Source of the DNA: Pseudomonas sp. KNUC1026
GTDB lineage: Bacteria; Pseudomonadota; Gammaproteobacteria; Pseudomonadales; Pseudomonadaceae
Assembly: GCF_021650705.1 (NCBI RefSeq)
Contig: NZ_CP087138.1
Coordinates: 1,488,001-1,552,000, forward strand
DNA: 64,000 bases
Direction of reading: 5' to 3'
Under the pieces are notes generated by a model. It did no database searches and was not told where the DNA came from. It saw only the letters and a program-made list of their open reading frames with translations. Shown here in pieces: positions 1 to 8,969 of this stretch. Numbering within the stretch: the first letter of the stretch is position 1; every line of letters starts with the position of its first letter. Both the position numbers and the translations under genes were made by a program.

Positions 1-170
1 GGCCCGACCACCAGGATGTGCTCCTGCGCCACGGCGGCCAGCATGATCAGTTCGGCCAGTTGTTCACGGCCGACCAGGCCCTCGGTGGCTGCGCGGACGG
101 CATGGCGGATTTGAGTGGCGGCGTGGTGCAGGGGGAGGGCATCGGGATCTTCCTTGAATCGGGGGCGCAA
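1..170 (-). CDS. MoxR-family AAA ATPase, N-terminal fragment cut by the window edge
   Basis: Reading leftwards, one frame gives LPLHHAATQIRHAV, then GLVGREQLAELI and EHILVVG, running off the left edge just before the Walker A loop. This is the usual N-terminus of MoxR/RavA-type AAA+ ATPases (helical lead, LVGRE, then the strand into the P-loop). MoxR proteins are chaperone-like ATPases that often work with VWA-domain partners, which would lie outside the window. There is no in-frame ATG; the start is placed at a TTG at 168-170, but the frame stays open further upstream, so it is uncertain. A second, complete MoxR gene lies at 14075. The family call is fairly firm; the start is weak. Confidence 0.6.
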   Translation of the reverse strand, partial: MRPRFKEDPDALPLHHAATQIRHAVRAATEGLVGREQLAELIMLAAVAQEHILVVG

Positions 171-405
171 TGGTGCTTGAAAATGGTGTTTGCAGATAGA
201 GGTTGTCGGCGGGCGGTGCCTCGGCTTGAGCGCGGCGTCACGGTTTTGGATGCAGAGGGTGGCAAGCGGCGGTGACGCACTCAACCTGCAAAAAATCCGG
301 TTGCACAGGAACTTAGCCGCACATCGCCGCTCTACGGGACCGTCCCACACCGGCTGCAGTACCTGATCAGCCGCCCGCCCCCTCAACGAGACAAGGACGA
401 ACACA

Positions 406-1383
406 GTGCAAGCAAAAAGTGTATGGCTAGGAATGCTGGTCGCGGCAGGCGTTCTGCTTTCGGGTTGCGACGACAACAAGGCGCCACACAGCGCAGCAAC
501 GCCGCAAGGCCAGGCCGAGGCCCCGGCGCCCAGTGCCGAGCAGGTCGAAATCGAGAAATACAATGCCTACGTTGACGCCGCCAACAGCGGTGGCGACTTC
601 GCTGCCATCCTCGAACATCGGCTGGCCGAATATTCGAAGCAGCTCAAATCGCAGAACAAGCTGACCGAGTACTACCTGTTCGACGTCCATGACATCAGCA
701 ACGTGCGCGACAACCTGAAAAAGGCCCTGGCCTTGCCAGCTCCGATGCCCGAGCTGGACGAGCCGGCCAAGGCAATGCTGGTGGCGCTGGAGAAACTCGC
801 GCCGATCCACGCCGACCTTGCCAACTACACCGAGTCCAAAGGCTGGCTGGCCGACGATGGCAAAAAAGCCAAGGAGATGGAGCCTGCGCTGGATGCGGCG
901 CTCGAGGCCGTTGCCGTCGAGCAGGCCAAGTTCTATGACGGCCTCAGCAAGCGCGATGAAATCAACGTCAAGCACGCGTTCGATGCGGCCGAGAAGGATT
1001 CGCTGGCGTACTACAACGCAGGCTTTGTGCTGTATGGCAAACAAGCGATGCGCCTGTCTCGTGAGTTCTTCAAGTCGGCCGGGGCCGATGCAACGATCCA
1101 GCCATTCGCAGACAGCCTGGACAAAACCGCACAGATGGTCGAAGGCTGGCAGAAGAAAAACACCTCCAAGAGCCCAAGCTGCACCGTGCTGCCGAGCCGG
1201 ATGAACCAGTTCGTCGCCAAGGGCCGCCAGGCCATCAGCACGGCCAAGGCCGGCGGCTACAAATATGACGAACAGCGCCAGATGGCCTGGAAAAACGACA
1301 ACCCGATCCAACGGGATGCGAAGTTTTTCGGCGAGGCCTTCGACAATGTCATCCGCGACATGAACTCCTCGCAGTGCGATTGA
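406..1383 (+). CDS. YiiG-type lipoprotein (DUF3829)
   Basis: A 325-residue lipoprotein with a clear lipobox ending at Cys21 (VLLSGC), so it should be lipid-anchored at the cell envelope. After a short Pro/Ala-rich linker the remainder is mainly alpha-helical and charged, resembling the YiiG/DUF3829 family, whose biochemical role is unknown. The GTG start is supported by AAGGA about 6 bases upstream. The gene stands alone and is followed by a good intrinsic terminator at 1418-1455, so it is probably monocistronic. The lipoprotein assignment is firm; the family name rests on overall pattern. Confidence 0.75.
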   Translation: MQAKSVWLGMLVAAGVLLSGCDDNKAPHSAATPQGQAEAPAPSAEQVEIEKYNAYVDAANSGGDFAAILEHRLAEYSKQLKSQNKLTEYYLFDVHDISNVRDNLKKALALPAPMPELDEPAKAMLVALEKLAPIHADLANYTESKGWLADDGKKAKEMEPALDAALEAVAVEQAKFYDGLSKRDEINVKHAFDAAEKDSLAYYNAGFVLYGKQAMRLSREFFKSAGADATIQPFADSLDKTAQMVEGWQKKNTSKSPSCTVLPSRMNQFVAKGRQAISTAKAGGYKYDEQRQMAWKNDNPIQRDAKFFGEAFDNVIRDMNSSQCD

Positions 1384-1417
1384 GCCACCCCGCAACACGC
1401 TGAACCCGCTCAGCACG

Positions 1418-1455
1418 AACCCACCGTTGGCACTCGCCACGGTGGGTTCTTCATT
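1418..1455 (+). terminator. Intrinsic terminator after the YiiG-type lipoprotein gene
   Basis: The arms AACCCACCGT and ACGGTGGGTT pair perfectly over 10 bp around an 11-base loop and are followed by a T-rich tail (CTTCATT). The hairpin starts 34 bases after the stop codon and separates this gene from the operon that begins at 1550. Confidence 0.8.
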
Positions 1456-1484
1456 AAAGGCGTCGATCAAGGCTGCGCCGGCCA

Positions 1485-1507
1485 CTTCAGATTCCCTTCA
1501 GATTCCC
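1485..1507 (+). promoter_or_regulatory. Direct-repeat operator (OmpR/PmrA/QseB-like) upstream of the seven-gene operon
   Basis: CTTCAG-ATTCC-CTTCAG is a hexamer repeated with an 11-base period, and the second copy is again followed by ATTCC. Tandem half-sites one helical turn apart (TTAAG-N5-TTAAG in PmrA/QseB) are how OmpR/PhoB-type response regulators bind. The site lies 43 bases before the first ATG of an operon that itself ends with an OmpR-type regulator and its kinase, so autoregulation is the natural inference. Nothing here proves binding. Confidence 0.55.
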
Positions 1508-1549
1508 CGCCGATCATCAGCCCCGTCGAACCCAACCGCGGGGCCACAC

Positions 1550-2215
1550 ATGTCTCAACGTCTCTGGAGCAGCGCGCTCCCCATCCCTATCGGCAGCCAT
1601 GCCCATTTGTCCGTTCACTTGCATGGTGACGACGGGCGAGGGGAAGTAGAGCGCTTCATCCATCAGTGTTTCGCCAGCGCTCATCAGGCGGATGTGCAGC
1701 ATTACCTGCCCGAGTTGCTGGCGCTGCGCGACAGCCATGGCCGGCTGACCGCAGCAGCAGGTGTGCGGCCGGCGAGCGACGGCCCGCTGTTTCTGGAGCG
1801 CTACCTCGATGTACCGCTGGAAGCTGCTGTTTCGCAGGTGGCCGGCGCCTCGCCGGGCCGCTCGCGCATGGTCGAGGTCGGCAACCTGGCCTCACACAGC
1901 GCCGGCAGCGCGCGGATCATGATCATCGCCGTGACCTGGCTGCTGGCCAGCCGTGGTTTCGAGTGGGTGGCGTTCACCGGCGCTGCGACCCTGATCAACA
2001 GCTTCCAGCGGCTGGGGTTGATGCCCACAGTGCTGGCCTGCGCCGACCCGGATCGCCTGCAAGGCCAGGTGGATCAATGGGGGACCTATTACGACCAGCG
2101 GCCGCAGGTGTTCGCCGGCAACATCGGCTACGGCTTCGATGCACTGACGTGCGCCGGGGTATTCCAGCGCCTGGGGTTTCCCGGCCTGGCCGAGGAGGCT
2201 GGCCATGCTGCATGA
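1550..2215 (+). CDS. Thermostable-hemolysin-family protein (putative GNAT-like acyltransferase)
   Basis: A 221-residue protein of the thermostable hemolysin (delta-VPH) family. Family hallmarks visible are an N-terminal segment on acquiring and describing a ligand (ELLALRDSHGRLTAAAGVR), the core RSRMVEVGNLASHSAG, and FTGAATLINSFQRLGL near residue 145. The fold is related to N-acyltransferases and autoinducer synthases, so the historical name hemolysin may mislead. There is no signal peptide, so it is probably cytoplasmic. It is the first gene of the operon and overlaps the acyl ligase gene by 11 bases. In this context an acyl-transfer step on a ligase-activated fatty acid is plausible (inference). 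An upstream in-frame start at 1427 would lie inside the terminator and is rejected. Confidence 0.8.
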   Translation: MSQRLWSSALPIPIGSHAHLSVHLHGDDGRGEVERFIHQCFASAHQADVQHYLPELLALRDSHGRLTAAAGVRPASDGPLFLERYLDVPLEAAVSQVAGASPGRSRMVEVGNLASHSAGSARIMIIAVTWLLASRGFEWVAFTGAATLINSFQRLGLMPTVLACADPDRLQGQVDQWGTYYDQRPQVFAGNIGYGFDALTCAGVFQRLGFPGLAEEAGHAA

Positions 2216-3673
2216 ACTCAGCGACTTTCACGGCACGCTGCGCCAGCAGGCCCAGGCCAATCCCGAGGCGGTGGCCGTGCAAGGGGCCACGCAGCGCTAC
2301 ACCTACGGGCAATTGCTGGGCGAGGTGCAAGCGCGTATCGACCGCCTGCAACGCCTGGGGCCGGGCACATTGGCACTGGTGCTGGATAACGGGCCGGATG
2401 CGCTGTTCTGGGACTTGGCCGCGCTATTCGCCGAGCGCCCGTGTGTGGTGATACCGCCGTTCTTCAGCGCGGCGCAGTTCCAGCATTGCCTCAAGCAAAG
2501 CGGCACCACAGCGGTGCTGGCCGAGGCGCAGTGGGCTGGCCAGCTCAGCGAACTGGGGTTTGCCCAGTCGGCAGCGGATGGCTTCTGGTTATGCGACGCC
2601 GTGGCCGGCGTGGCATTGCCCAGCGGCACGGCCAAAGTCACCTACACCTCCGGCAGCACCGGCGCGCCCAAGGGCGTGTGCCTGAGCGCCGGGGCCCTGT
2701 TGCGCGTGGCACAGGCGCTTGAGGCCGCCAGCCGGCCGGCCGCCCCCAGCGTTACCTGGCGGTGCTGCCGCTGGGCGTGCTGCTGGAGAACCTCGGTGTG
2801 TACGCGGCGCTCATGGCCGGCGGCTGTGTGCAGCTGTACCCGCAGCAGCAGTTGGGCATGGGCGGCGCGAGCCAGGTGGATTTCAAGCGGTTACTAGGGG
2901 CGATTGCCCTGAGCGGCGTGCACAGCCTGATCCTGGTGCCGCAACTGCTGATGGGCCTGGTGACCGCCATCGAGCGCGGGCTGATGCCGGTGGGGCCGCT
3001 GCGCTTTGTGGCCGTAGGCGGGGCGCGCGTATCGCCCAGCCTGCTGGCGCGCGCCGCCGCAGTAGGCCTGCCGGTGTTCGAGGGCTACGGGTTGTCCGAG
3101 TGCGCCTCGGTGGTGGCGCTGAACCGGCCGGGGGCGCTGCGCCCGGGCAGCGTCGGCAAGCCCTTGCCCCATGCAGAGGTGCGCATTGCCGAGGACGGCG
3201 AAGTGCTGGTGGCAGGCGCGACGCTGCTGGGCTACCTGGGCGACGCCCCGGTTACCCAGCGCTGGTGGGCAACCGGCGATCTCGGTTATGTCGACGAAGA
3301 CGGCTACCTGTACCTGAACGGGCGCAAGAAGCACCAGTTCATCACCAGCTTCGGGCGCAACGTGAACCCTGAGTGGGTCGAGGCCGAGCTCACTCAAAGC
3401 GGTTTGATCGCCCAGGCGTTCGTGCACGGCGAGGGCTTGCCGCGCAACATCGCGTTGCTCTGGCCCCTGAACCCCGAGGCCAACGACAGCGCTATCGAGC
3501 AGGCCGTCCAGCAGTGCAATGCGCAGTTGCCCGATTACGCCCGAGTGCACGCCTGGCGGCGCCTGCCCACGCCCCTGAATACGTCCGATGCCACCCTGAC
3601 CGCCAACGGCCGGGCGCGCCGCGAGGCGATCCTGCAGCGTTACCACACCCTTTTGTCCGACATCCCGCTGTGA
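2205..3673 (+). pseudogene. AMP-forming acyl-CoA/acyl-acid ligase, frameshifted (probable sequence error)
   Basis: An adenylate-forming enzyme of about 490 residues split over two frames. The first part carries the P-loop TSGSTGAPKG (residues 148-157). The second part (frame of 2762-3673) carries YGLSECASVVAL, TGDLGY and the hinge region GRKKHQFITSFGRN. The frames join cleanly if the CCCCC at 2743-2747 is one C short (AAPQRYLAVLPLG). Such ligases activate a carboxylic acid as acyl-AMP and usually pass it to CoA. In the C-terminal motif the usual catalytic Lys (NGKxxR) appears as Arg (NGRARR), which may weaken the adenylation half-reaction or simply be the family norm. The gene overlaps the preceding gene and is followed after 8 bases by the diiron oxidase gene. 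Confidence 0.85.
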
Positions 3674-3681
3674 GGCCCCTC

Positions 3682-4362
3682 ATGTCCTTTTTCGACACCC
3701 TGCAAACCCAGACCGCCCAGCAGCGCCAAGCGCTGTTCGCGGTACCGGTGATCCGCGAAGCGCTGGCCGGTGAGGCCAGCCTTGCCAGCTACGTCGCTTT
3801 CCTCACCCAGGCCTACCACCATGTGCGCCACACCGTTCCGTTGATGATGGCCTGTGGCGCGCGATTGCCTGCGCGGCTGGAATGGCTGCGTGGCGCGGTG
3901 TGCGAATACATCGACGAGGAATACGGCCATGAGCAGTGGATCCTCAACGACATCAAGGCCTGCGGCGGCGACTGGGAGGCGGTGCGCGACGGCCGGCCGG
4001 CGCCGCCGATCGAGTTGATGGTCGCCTACCTCTACGACCTGATCGCCCGCGGCAACCCGGTAGGGCTGTTCGGCATGGTCAATGTGCTGGAGGGCACCAG
4101 CATCGCCCTGGCAACGCAGGCTGCTGGCACCCTCCAGAGCACCCTGGCGCTGCCTGCCACGGCCTTCAGCTACCTGAGCTCCCACGGCGCGCTCGACCAA
4201 GGCCACATGGCCACCTACCAACAGCTGATGGACCGCCTCGACGACGCCGGCGACCAGCAGGCGGTGATCAACGCCGCCCAGATGGTTTACCGGCTTTACA
4301 CCGAAATGTTCCAGGGCCTGCCCCGCACCACCCGGCACGAGGTGCACCATGCGCTTGCCTGA
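3682..4362 (+). CDS. Haem-oxygenase-like diiron oxidase (HDO), often annotated as TenA family
   Basis: A 226-residue all-helical protein. The candidate metal ligands follow the HDO pattern of UndA, BesC, CADD and SznF: E80-x2-H83 in YIDEEYGHEQW, E137 in NVLEGTS and H168-x3-D172-x2-H175 in SSHGALDQGH; H47 or H50 may supply the first ligand. HDOs use two irons and O2 for oxidative cleavage, desaturation or N-oxygenation. UndA turns medium-chain fatty acids into terminal alkenes, but this protein is not close to UndA outside the ligand pattern. Its position between an acyl ligase and an SDR suggests oxidation of an activated fatty acyl or related substrate (inference). It is not a transcription regulator, despite the usual label. 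The start at 3682 follows GAGG in the preceding stop region. Confidence 0.75.
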   Translation: MSFFDTLQTQTAQQRQALFAVPVIREALAGEASLASYVAFLTQAYHHVRHTVPLMMACGARLPARLEWLRGAVCEYIDEEYGHEQWILNDIKACGGDWEAVRDGRPAPPIELMVAYLYDLIARGNPVGLFGMVNVLEGTSIALATQAAGTLQSTLALPATAFSYLSSHGALDQGHMATYQQLMDRLDDAGDQQAVINAAQMVYRLYTEMFQGLPRTTRHEVHHALA

Positions 4363-5155
4363 AGCGGTGGTGGTGCTCACCGGTGCCAGTGGCGGCATCG
4401 GCCTTGAGTTGGCCGAGCAGTTGTGCGAAGCCGGCGCTCAGGTACTTGCGGTGAGCCGGCAGATGGGCAAGCTTGCTGGCCTGATGAACCGTTACCCGCA
4501 GCGCCTGCGCTGGCAGGCCGCTGACTTGCGCACTGCCGCCGGGCGCGAACAGGTGGTCGAGCGGGCCCGCGAAATGGGCAACGTCAACGTGCTGATAAAC
4601 GCCGCCGGCGTGAACCGCTTCGCCTTGCTCGACCACTTGGCTGAACAGGCGCTCGACGAGCTGCTGGACATCAACCTCAAGGCCCCGATGCAACTGACCC
4701 GCGCCTGCCTGCCGCTGCTGCGTGCCCAACCCCGCGCGCTGGTGGTGAACGTGGGTTCGACCTTCGGCTCGATCGGCTACCCAGGCTATGCCACCTACTG
4801 CGCGAGCAAGTTCGCCTTGCGCGGGTTCTCCGAGGCGCTGCGGCGTGAGCTTGCCGATACCTCGGTAAACGTGCTGTACGCCGCGCCCCGAGCCACCCGC
4901 ACCAGCATGAACGGCCAGGCGGCCACGGCGCTCAACCAGGCGCTGAAGGTCGGCATGGACGACCCTGCCGGTGTTGCCCGCGCCGTGCTCCAGGCGGTGC
5001 AGGCCGAGCGCAGCGAGCTGTACCTGGGCTGGCCGGAAAAACTCCTGGTACGCCTCAACGGCATGCTGCCCAGCATCGTCGACCGCGCCTTGCGCAAACA
5101 ATTGCCTGTCATCCGCCGCCATATCGGTGGCCACACCAAGGAATCGATCGAATGA
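4349..5155 (+). CDS. Short-chain dehydrogenase/reductase (SDR)
   Basis: A 268-residue classical SDR with the cofactor loop TGASGGIG (residues 11-18), NAAG at 84-87 and the catalytic set S137, Y150, K154 (YCASK). A hydrophobic C-terminal stretch after residue 220 (LYLGWPEKLLVRLNGML) resembles membrane-associated SDRs acting on lipid substrates. It overlaps the HDO gene by 14 bases and the next gene by 4, so translation is probably coupled. It likely reduces or oxidises the product of the ligase/HDO steps; the actual substrate cannot be read from sequence. Confidence 0.85.
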   Translation: MRLPEAVVVLTGASGGIGLELAEQLCEAGAQVLAVSRQMGKLAGLMNRYPQRLRWQAADLRTAAGREQVVERAREMGNVNVLINAAGVNRFALLDHLAEQALDELLDINLKAPMQLTRACLPLLRAQPRALVVNVGSTFGSIGYPGYATYCASKFALRGFSEALRRELADTSVNVLYAAPRATRTSMNGQAATALNQALKVGMDDPAGVARAVLQAVQAERSELYLGWPEKLLVRLNGMLPSIVDRALRKQLPVIRRHIGGHTKESIE

Positions 5156-5793
5156 AGCGTTTGCTTCTCGCAAGCCTGCTGGCCGTCTCGCCCTTTACCT
5201 GGGCGCTGGACCAGGCAGGCACACAACACCTGGCTGGCCTGCAACAACGTTGGGCGGCGATCCAGTATCGACTGCCCAAAGCGCAACGCGCCGACGCGCT
5301 GGAAAAGCTCGCAGCCGAGGCGACCGACTTCGCGCATCAATACCCAGGCTCCGCCGAACCGCTGATCTGGGAAGGCATCATCAACAGCAGTTGGGCAGGC
5401 GCAGCCGGTGGCCTGGGGGCCTTGAGCAAGGTGAAAACCGCCAAGGCCAGCCTGGAACGAGCCCTTGAAATGGACCCCAATGCCCTGCAAGGCTCGGCCT
5501 ACACCAGCCTGGGCACGCTGTATGACCAGGTGCCCGGCTGGCCGATCGGCTTCGGCGACGCCGACAAGGCCGATGCCCTGCTGCGCAAAGCCCTGGAAAT
5601 CAACCCCAACGGTATCGACAGCAACTATTTCTGGGCCGATCATCTGTACCGGCAAAAACGCTACCCGGAAGCGACTGCGGCGCTGCACAAAGCCTTGCAG
5701 GCACCGCCCCGGCCAGGGCGTGAACTGGCCGACCAGGGCCGGCGTGCCGACATCGACGCTCTACTTGCGGCCATCAAGGCCAAACAGGACTGA
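5152..5793 (+). CDS. Periplasmic TPR-like protein
   Basis: A 213-residue protein with a signal peptide of about 18 residues (KRLLLASLLAVSPFTWA) and helical pairs of TPR type, seen in KASLERALEMDPNAL, ADALLRKALEINPNG and YPEATAALHKALQAP. TPR proteins mediate protein-protein contacts. Here it would sit in the periplasm and could link the pathway product to the sensor kinase encoded two genes later (inference). The ATG overlaps the SDR stop by 4 bases, and only 2 bases separate it from the response regulator. Confidence 0.75.
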   Translation: MKRLLLASLLAVSPFTWALDQAGTQHLAGLQQRWAAIQYRLPKAQRADALEKLAAEATDFAHQYPGSAEPLIWEGIINSSWAGAAGGLGALSKVKTAKASLERALEMDPNALQGSAYTSLGTLYDQVPGWPIGFGDADKADALLRKALEINPNGIDSNYFWADHLYRQKRYPEATAALHKALQAPPRPGRELADQGRRADIDALLAAIKAKQD

Positions 5794-5795
5794 CT

Positions 5796-6458
5796 ATGCG
5801 GCTGCTGCTGGTTGAAGATGACGCTGCGCTGGGCGAAGGCATCTGCGACGGCCTGCGCCAGGAGGGCTACACCCTCGACTGGCTGCGCGACGGCGCCAGT
5901 GGCCTGCATGCGCTGCAACACGAAAGCTTCGACCTGGCGATCCTCGACCTGGGGCTGCCACGCCTGAACGGCATCGAGCTGCTCAGGCGCGTGCGGGCCG
6001 GCGGCGACAGCCTGCCGGTGCTGATCCTCACCGCTCGCGATGCCTTGGACGACCGCATCGCCGGGCTGGACGCCGGTGCCGACGATTACCTGATCAAACC
6101 CTTCGACCTCAACGAACTCAAGGCCCGCCTGCGCGCCTTGCTGCGGCGCAGTGCAGGGCGCGCCAAGGTGCTGATCGAGCACGCCGGGGTGAGCCTTGAC
6201 CCTGCCACCCAACAGGTCCATTACAGCGGCGCCGAGGTGGTGCTTACGCCCAAGGAGTACGTGCTGCTGCATGAGTTGCTGGCGCAGCCGGGCAAGGTCT
6301 TTACCCGCGAGCGCCTGACGCAGTTGCTCTACGGCTGGGATGAGGAGCCGGAGAGCAACACGTTGGAGGTCAACATCTATCAGCTGCGCAAAAAGCTCTT
6401 CAACGGCCTGATCCGCACGGTGCGCGGGATCGGCTATCTGGTCGAGGCCAAGGCATGA
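5796..6458 (+). CDS. OmpR-family response regulator (QseB/PmrA-like)
   Basis: A 220-residue regulator with an N-terminal receiver (acidic pocket E7/D8/D9, phosphoacceptor D51 in ILDLGLP, K101 in LIKPFD) and a C-terminal winged helix ending RTVRGIGYLVE. Closest in character to the QseB/PmrA/TctD group. It is embedded in the operon and overlaps its kinase by 4 bases. The paired CTTCAG repeats at 1485 are a sensible target, implying that the system controls its own operon. Confidence 0.9.
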   Translation: MRLLLVEDDAALGEGICDGLRQEGYTLDWLRDGASGLHALQHESFDLAILDLGLPRLNGIELLRRVRAGGDSLPVLILTARDALDDRIAGLDAGADDYLIKPFDLNELKARLRALLRRSAGRAKVLIEHAGVSLDPATQQVHYSGAEVVLTPKEYVLLHELLAQPGKVFTRERLTQLLYGWDEEPESNTLEVNIYQLRKKLFNGLIRTVRGIGYLVEAKA

Positions 6459-7818
6459 GCTCGCTGCGCCAGCGCACGGTCTGGCGGGTGATGCTGTTGT
6501 TGCTGGTCGGCAACGGCTTGCTGGCGTTGTACAACTATCACGATAGCCGGCATGAGATCGACGAGGTCTACGACGCGCACCTGGCCCAGAATGCCCGCCT
6601 GTTGCAGGGCGTGATGAGCATGCCGGTGCAGGACGACTCGCGGGCTGCACTTTACCAGGCCTTCAACCAGGCGCTGGGCAAGGCGGGCGCCCATCAGGTG
6701 GGCCACCCTTACGAGCACAAGCTGGCGTTTCAGGTGTGGGGGGAGGGTGGCAACCTGCTGGTCTACACACCCAGCGCGCCGAGGCTTGCTTCGCCGCCTG
6801 CTACGCCTGGGTTCTATGACTTTTCCAGTGGCGGCGAACAGTGGCGCGGGTTTGTGCTGCCGGTGCCGGAAAAGCACTGGGTGATCTGGGCAGGCGAGCG
6901 CAACGATGTGCGCTACGACCTGATCGACCGCATCGTGCGGCACACCTTGTTCCCGTTCCTGCTGGGCAGCCTGGCGCTCGCCGCGCTGATATGGGCTGCC
7001 ATCGGCTGGGGCTGCGGCCGTTGCAGAACCTGGCCGATGTCATCCGGGCCCGGCATGCCGACTCGCTGGAGCCGCTGCAACTGACGCCGCTGCCCTCTGA
7101 ACTGGAACCGATGCAGGCCGCGATCAACCGCCTGCTGGCGCAGATCCAGGACTTGCTGCGGCGCGAGCACCGGTTCATCGCCGATGCCGCTCACGAGATG
7201 CGCACACCGCTGGCCGTGCTGCGGCTGCACGCGCAGAACGCCATGGCCGCCAGCAACGAAGCGGAGCGGCAAAAGGCGTTGGGCTTTCTGATGGGTGGGG
7301 TGGACCGGCTGACGCGGGTGGTTAACCAGCTGCTGACTTTGGCTCGCGTCGAGCCCAAGGTGGGGCAGCGCGCCAGCGCCCGGGTCGACCTGGCCGAGGT
7401 TGTCACCGATACATTGGCCGAGCTGGCACCCTGGATACTGGATCGGGGCATGGAGCCGTCGCTGGATATTGGCGAGGGCGACCATCACCTGGCGGTCGAT
7501 GCTGGCGCGTTGGGTATCGCGCTGCAAAACCTGGTGTCCAACGCGGTGGAGCATTCGCCGCCGGCCGGCAGGATCACCGTGTCGCTGCGGCGCGTGGGCG
7601 GGCGCTTCGAACTGGTGGTCGAAGACGAAGGGCCGGGCATCGACGAAGCGCGGCTGGCGCGGGTGTTCGAGCGTTTCTACAGTCGCAACAACCCCAACGG
7701 TGCCGGGCTCGGGCTTTCCATCGTGGCCACCATCATCGAGCGCCTGGGCGGCCAGGTGCGGCTGCACAACCGGGACAGCGGAGGGTTGGCGGCCACCTTG
7801 TCGCTGCCTGCGAGCTGA
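6455..7818 (+). pseudogene. Sensor histidine kinase, frameshifted (probable sequence error)
   Basis: The first frame (6455-7010) gives TM1 (about residues 9-27), a periplasmic domain of roughly 135 residues and TM2 ending AAIGWG. A second frame continues with LRPLQNLADVIRARHADSL and the whole catalytic part: H-box FIADAAHEMRTPLAV, N-box LQNLVSNAVEHSP, G1 DEGPGI, F-box FERFYS and G2 GAGLGLSI. The two join if GGGG at 7008-7011 is one G short. All kinase motifs are intact, so a functional protein of about 454 residues is likely. It is the QseC/PmrB-like partner of the upstream regulator. It ends 12 bases from the convergent esterase gene. Confidence 0.88.
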
Positions 7819-7830
7819 GGCGGCGGCCTT

Positions 7831-8799
7831 TCATCTGAGCGTCTGCCGTGCCCATGCCCAGACGCCCTCGATGACCCGCTGGCCCACCCCGAAATGCACG
7901 AACCCGTGCGCAGCCTCGCGCACCACCCACACCTCGGCCGGTGCCACCTCCCCCCAACGCTGCGCCATCAGAACGGTGTCGTCGAACAGCGCATCGCGTT
8001 CACCCACCACGAACAGCGCCGGCGGCATGCCCTGCAAGTCGCCATGCAACGGTGACAGCGGCGGTGCGCGGCGCCGGTCATCGGTGAGCCCCGGCGTGAG
8101 CTGGCGAAGGGCGGCCACGATCCCTGGCCCGTCCAGCACGAGTGTGTCGGGGCCCGCGTTGCGCACACTGGGCGTGCCGGTGAGGTCGTACACGCCGTAA
8201 TAGAGCAGGGCGCCACGCACCCGCTGCAACAGCGCTGGCCAGGCCTTGAGTTCGAGCAGGCAGGCGGCGGCCAGGTGAGCGCCGGCCGATTCGCCGACCA
8301 GCAACACGGGCAGCTCGGCGAAGGGCGGGTTGCCGGCGTCCAGCAGCCAGCGCGCCGCCGTGAGGCAATCGCGTATCTGGCCCTCCACCGTCGTGGCGGG
8401 CGCCAGGCGGTAATCGACCGAGACCACCACCACGTCACAGGCCTGGATCAGCCCCAGGTTGAGGGCGTCGTTCATCTGCGCATTGCCGATCACCCAGCCA
8501 CCGCCGTGGATGTCGAGCACCACGGCCTTGGGCGGGCGCCCCGAGTGGATGATGCGCAGCGCCACCGAGGCGCCCTCGACGGTGACGGTCTTTTCCTCGG
8601 CACGCAGGCCATGCCTTGCCAGGATGGCGCTGCCGCGCAACTGGCCCAGCTTGAGCAGCCCCTGCAGGGCGAAACGGGTGGCCTGGCAGGAGATGCGAAA
8701 GCGCGGCAACCGGGCCAGCACCTTGTTGAGGCGGCGCATGGCGGCCAGTTCCGGTTCGGTGCCACCGACGGTTTTGCGGGTCAACATGGCGTTACTCAT
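7831..8799 (-). CDS. HSL-family alpha/beta-hydrolase esterase
   Basis: A 322-residue esterase/lipase of the hormone-sensitive lipase family: oxyanion motif HGGGW (98-102), nucleophile GESAG with Ser171, Asp in GERDALFDD near residue 270 and His in EAAHGFVHF near 298. It should hydrolyse short or medium acyl esters in the cytoplasm. It is transcribed towards the two-component operon and away from the delta-60 gene. Two start codons are possible (8799 and 8787); neither has a strong Shine-Dalgarno sequence, and the longer form is listed. Confidence 0.85.
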   Translation of the reverse strand: MSNAMLTRKTVGGTEPELAAMRRLNKVLARLPRFRISCQATRFALQGLLKLGQLRGSAILARHGLRAEEKTVTVEGASVALRIIHSGRPPKAVVLDIHGGGWVIGNAQMNDALNLGLIQACDVVVVSVDYRLAPATTVEGQIRDCLTAARWLLDAGNPPFAELPVLLVGESAGAHLAAACLLELKAWPALLQRVRGALLYYGVYDLTGTPSVRNAGPDTLVLDGPGIVAALRQLTPGLTDDRRRAPPLSPLHGDLQGMPPALFVVGERDALFDDTVLMAQRWGEVAPAEVWVVREAAHGFVHFGVGQRVIEGVWAWARQTLR

Positions 8800-8969
8800 C
8801 CCAGTGCGATAAGCGATGGACACTCGGGCACGGCGGGTGGTTGCAAGGCTGTGACCTGACCCGCCCTGACCGTTGGTCAGGCGCAATTGCCAGGTGGCGA
8901 GCCTGTGCTGTCCTAAAGCCGTGTTAACACCCCCCGACGTTTCCCATCCCGGATAAAGGATCGAGCCCG

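Noticed and set aside
427..1485. 352-residue open frame on the minus strand
   Set aside because: Antisense to the lipoprotein gene, which has a lipobox and a Shine-Dalgarno; the minus-strand frame also runs through the terminator.
4268..5173. 301-residue open frame on the minus strand
   Set aside because: Antisense to the SDR gene, which has all SDR motifs; no domain on the minus strand.
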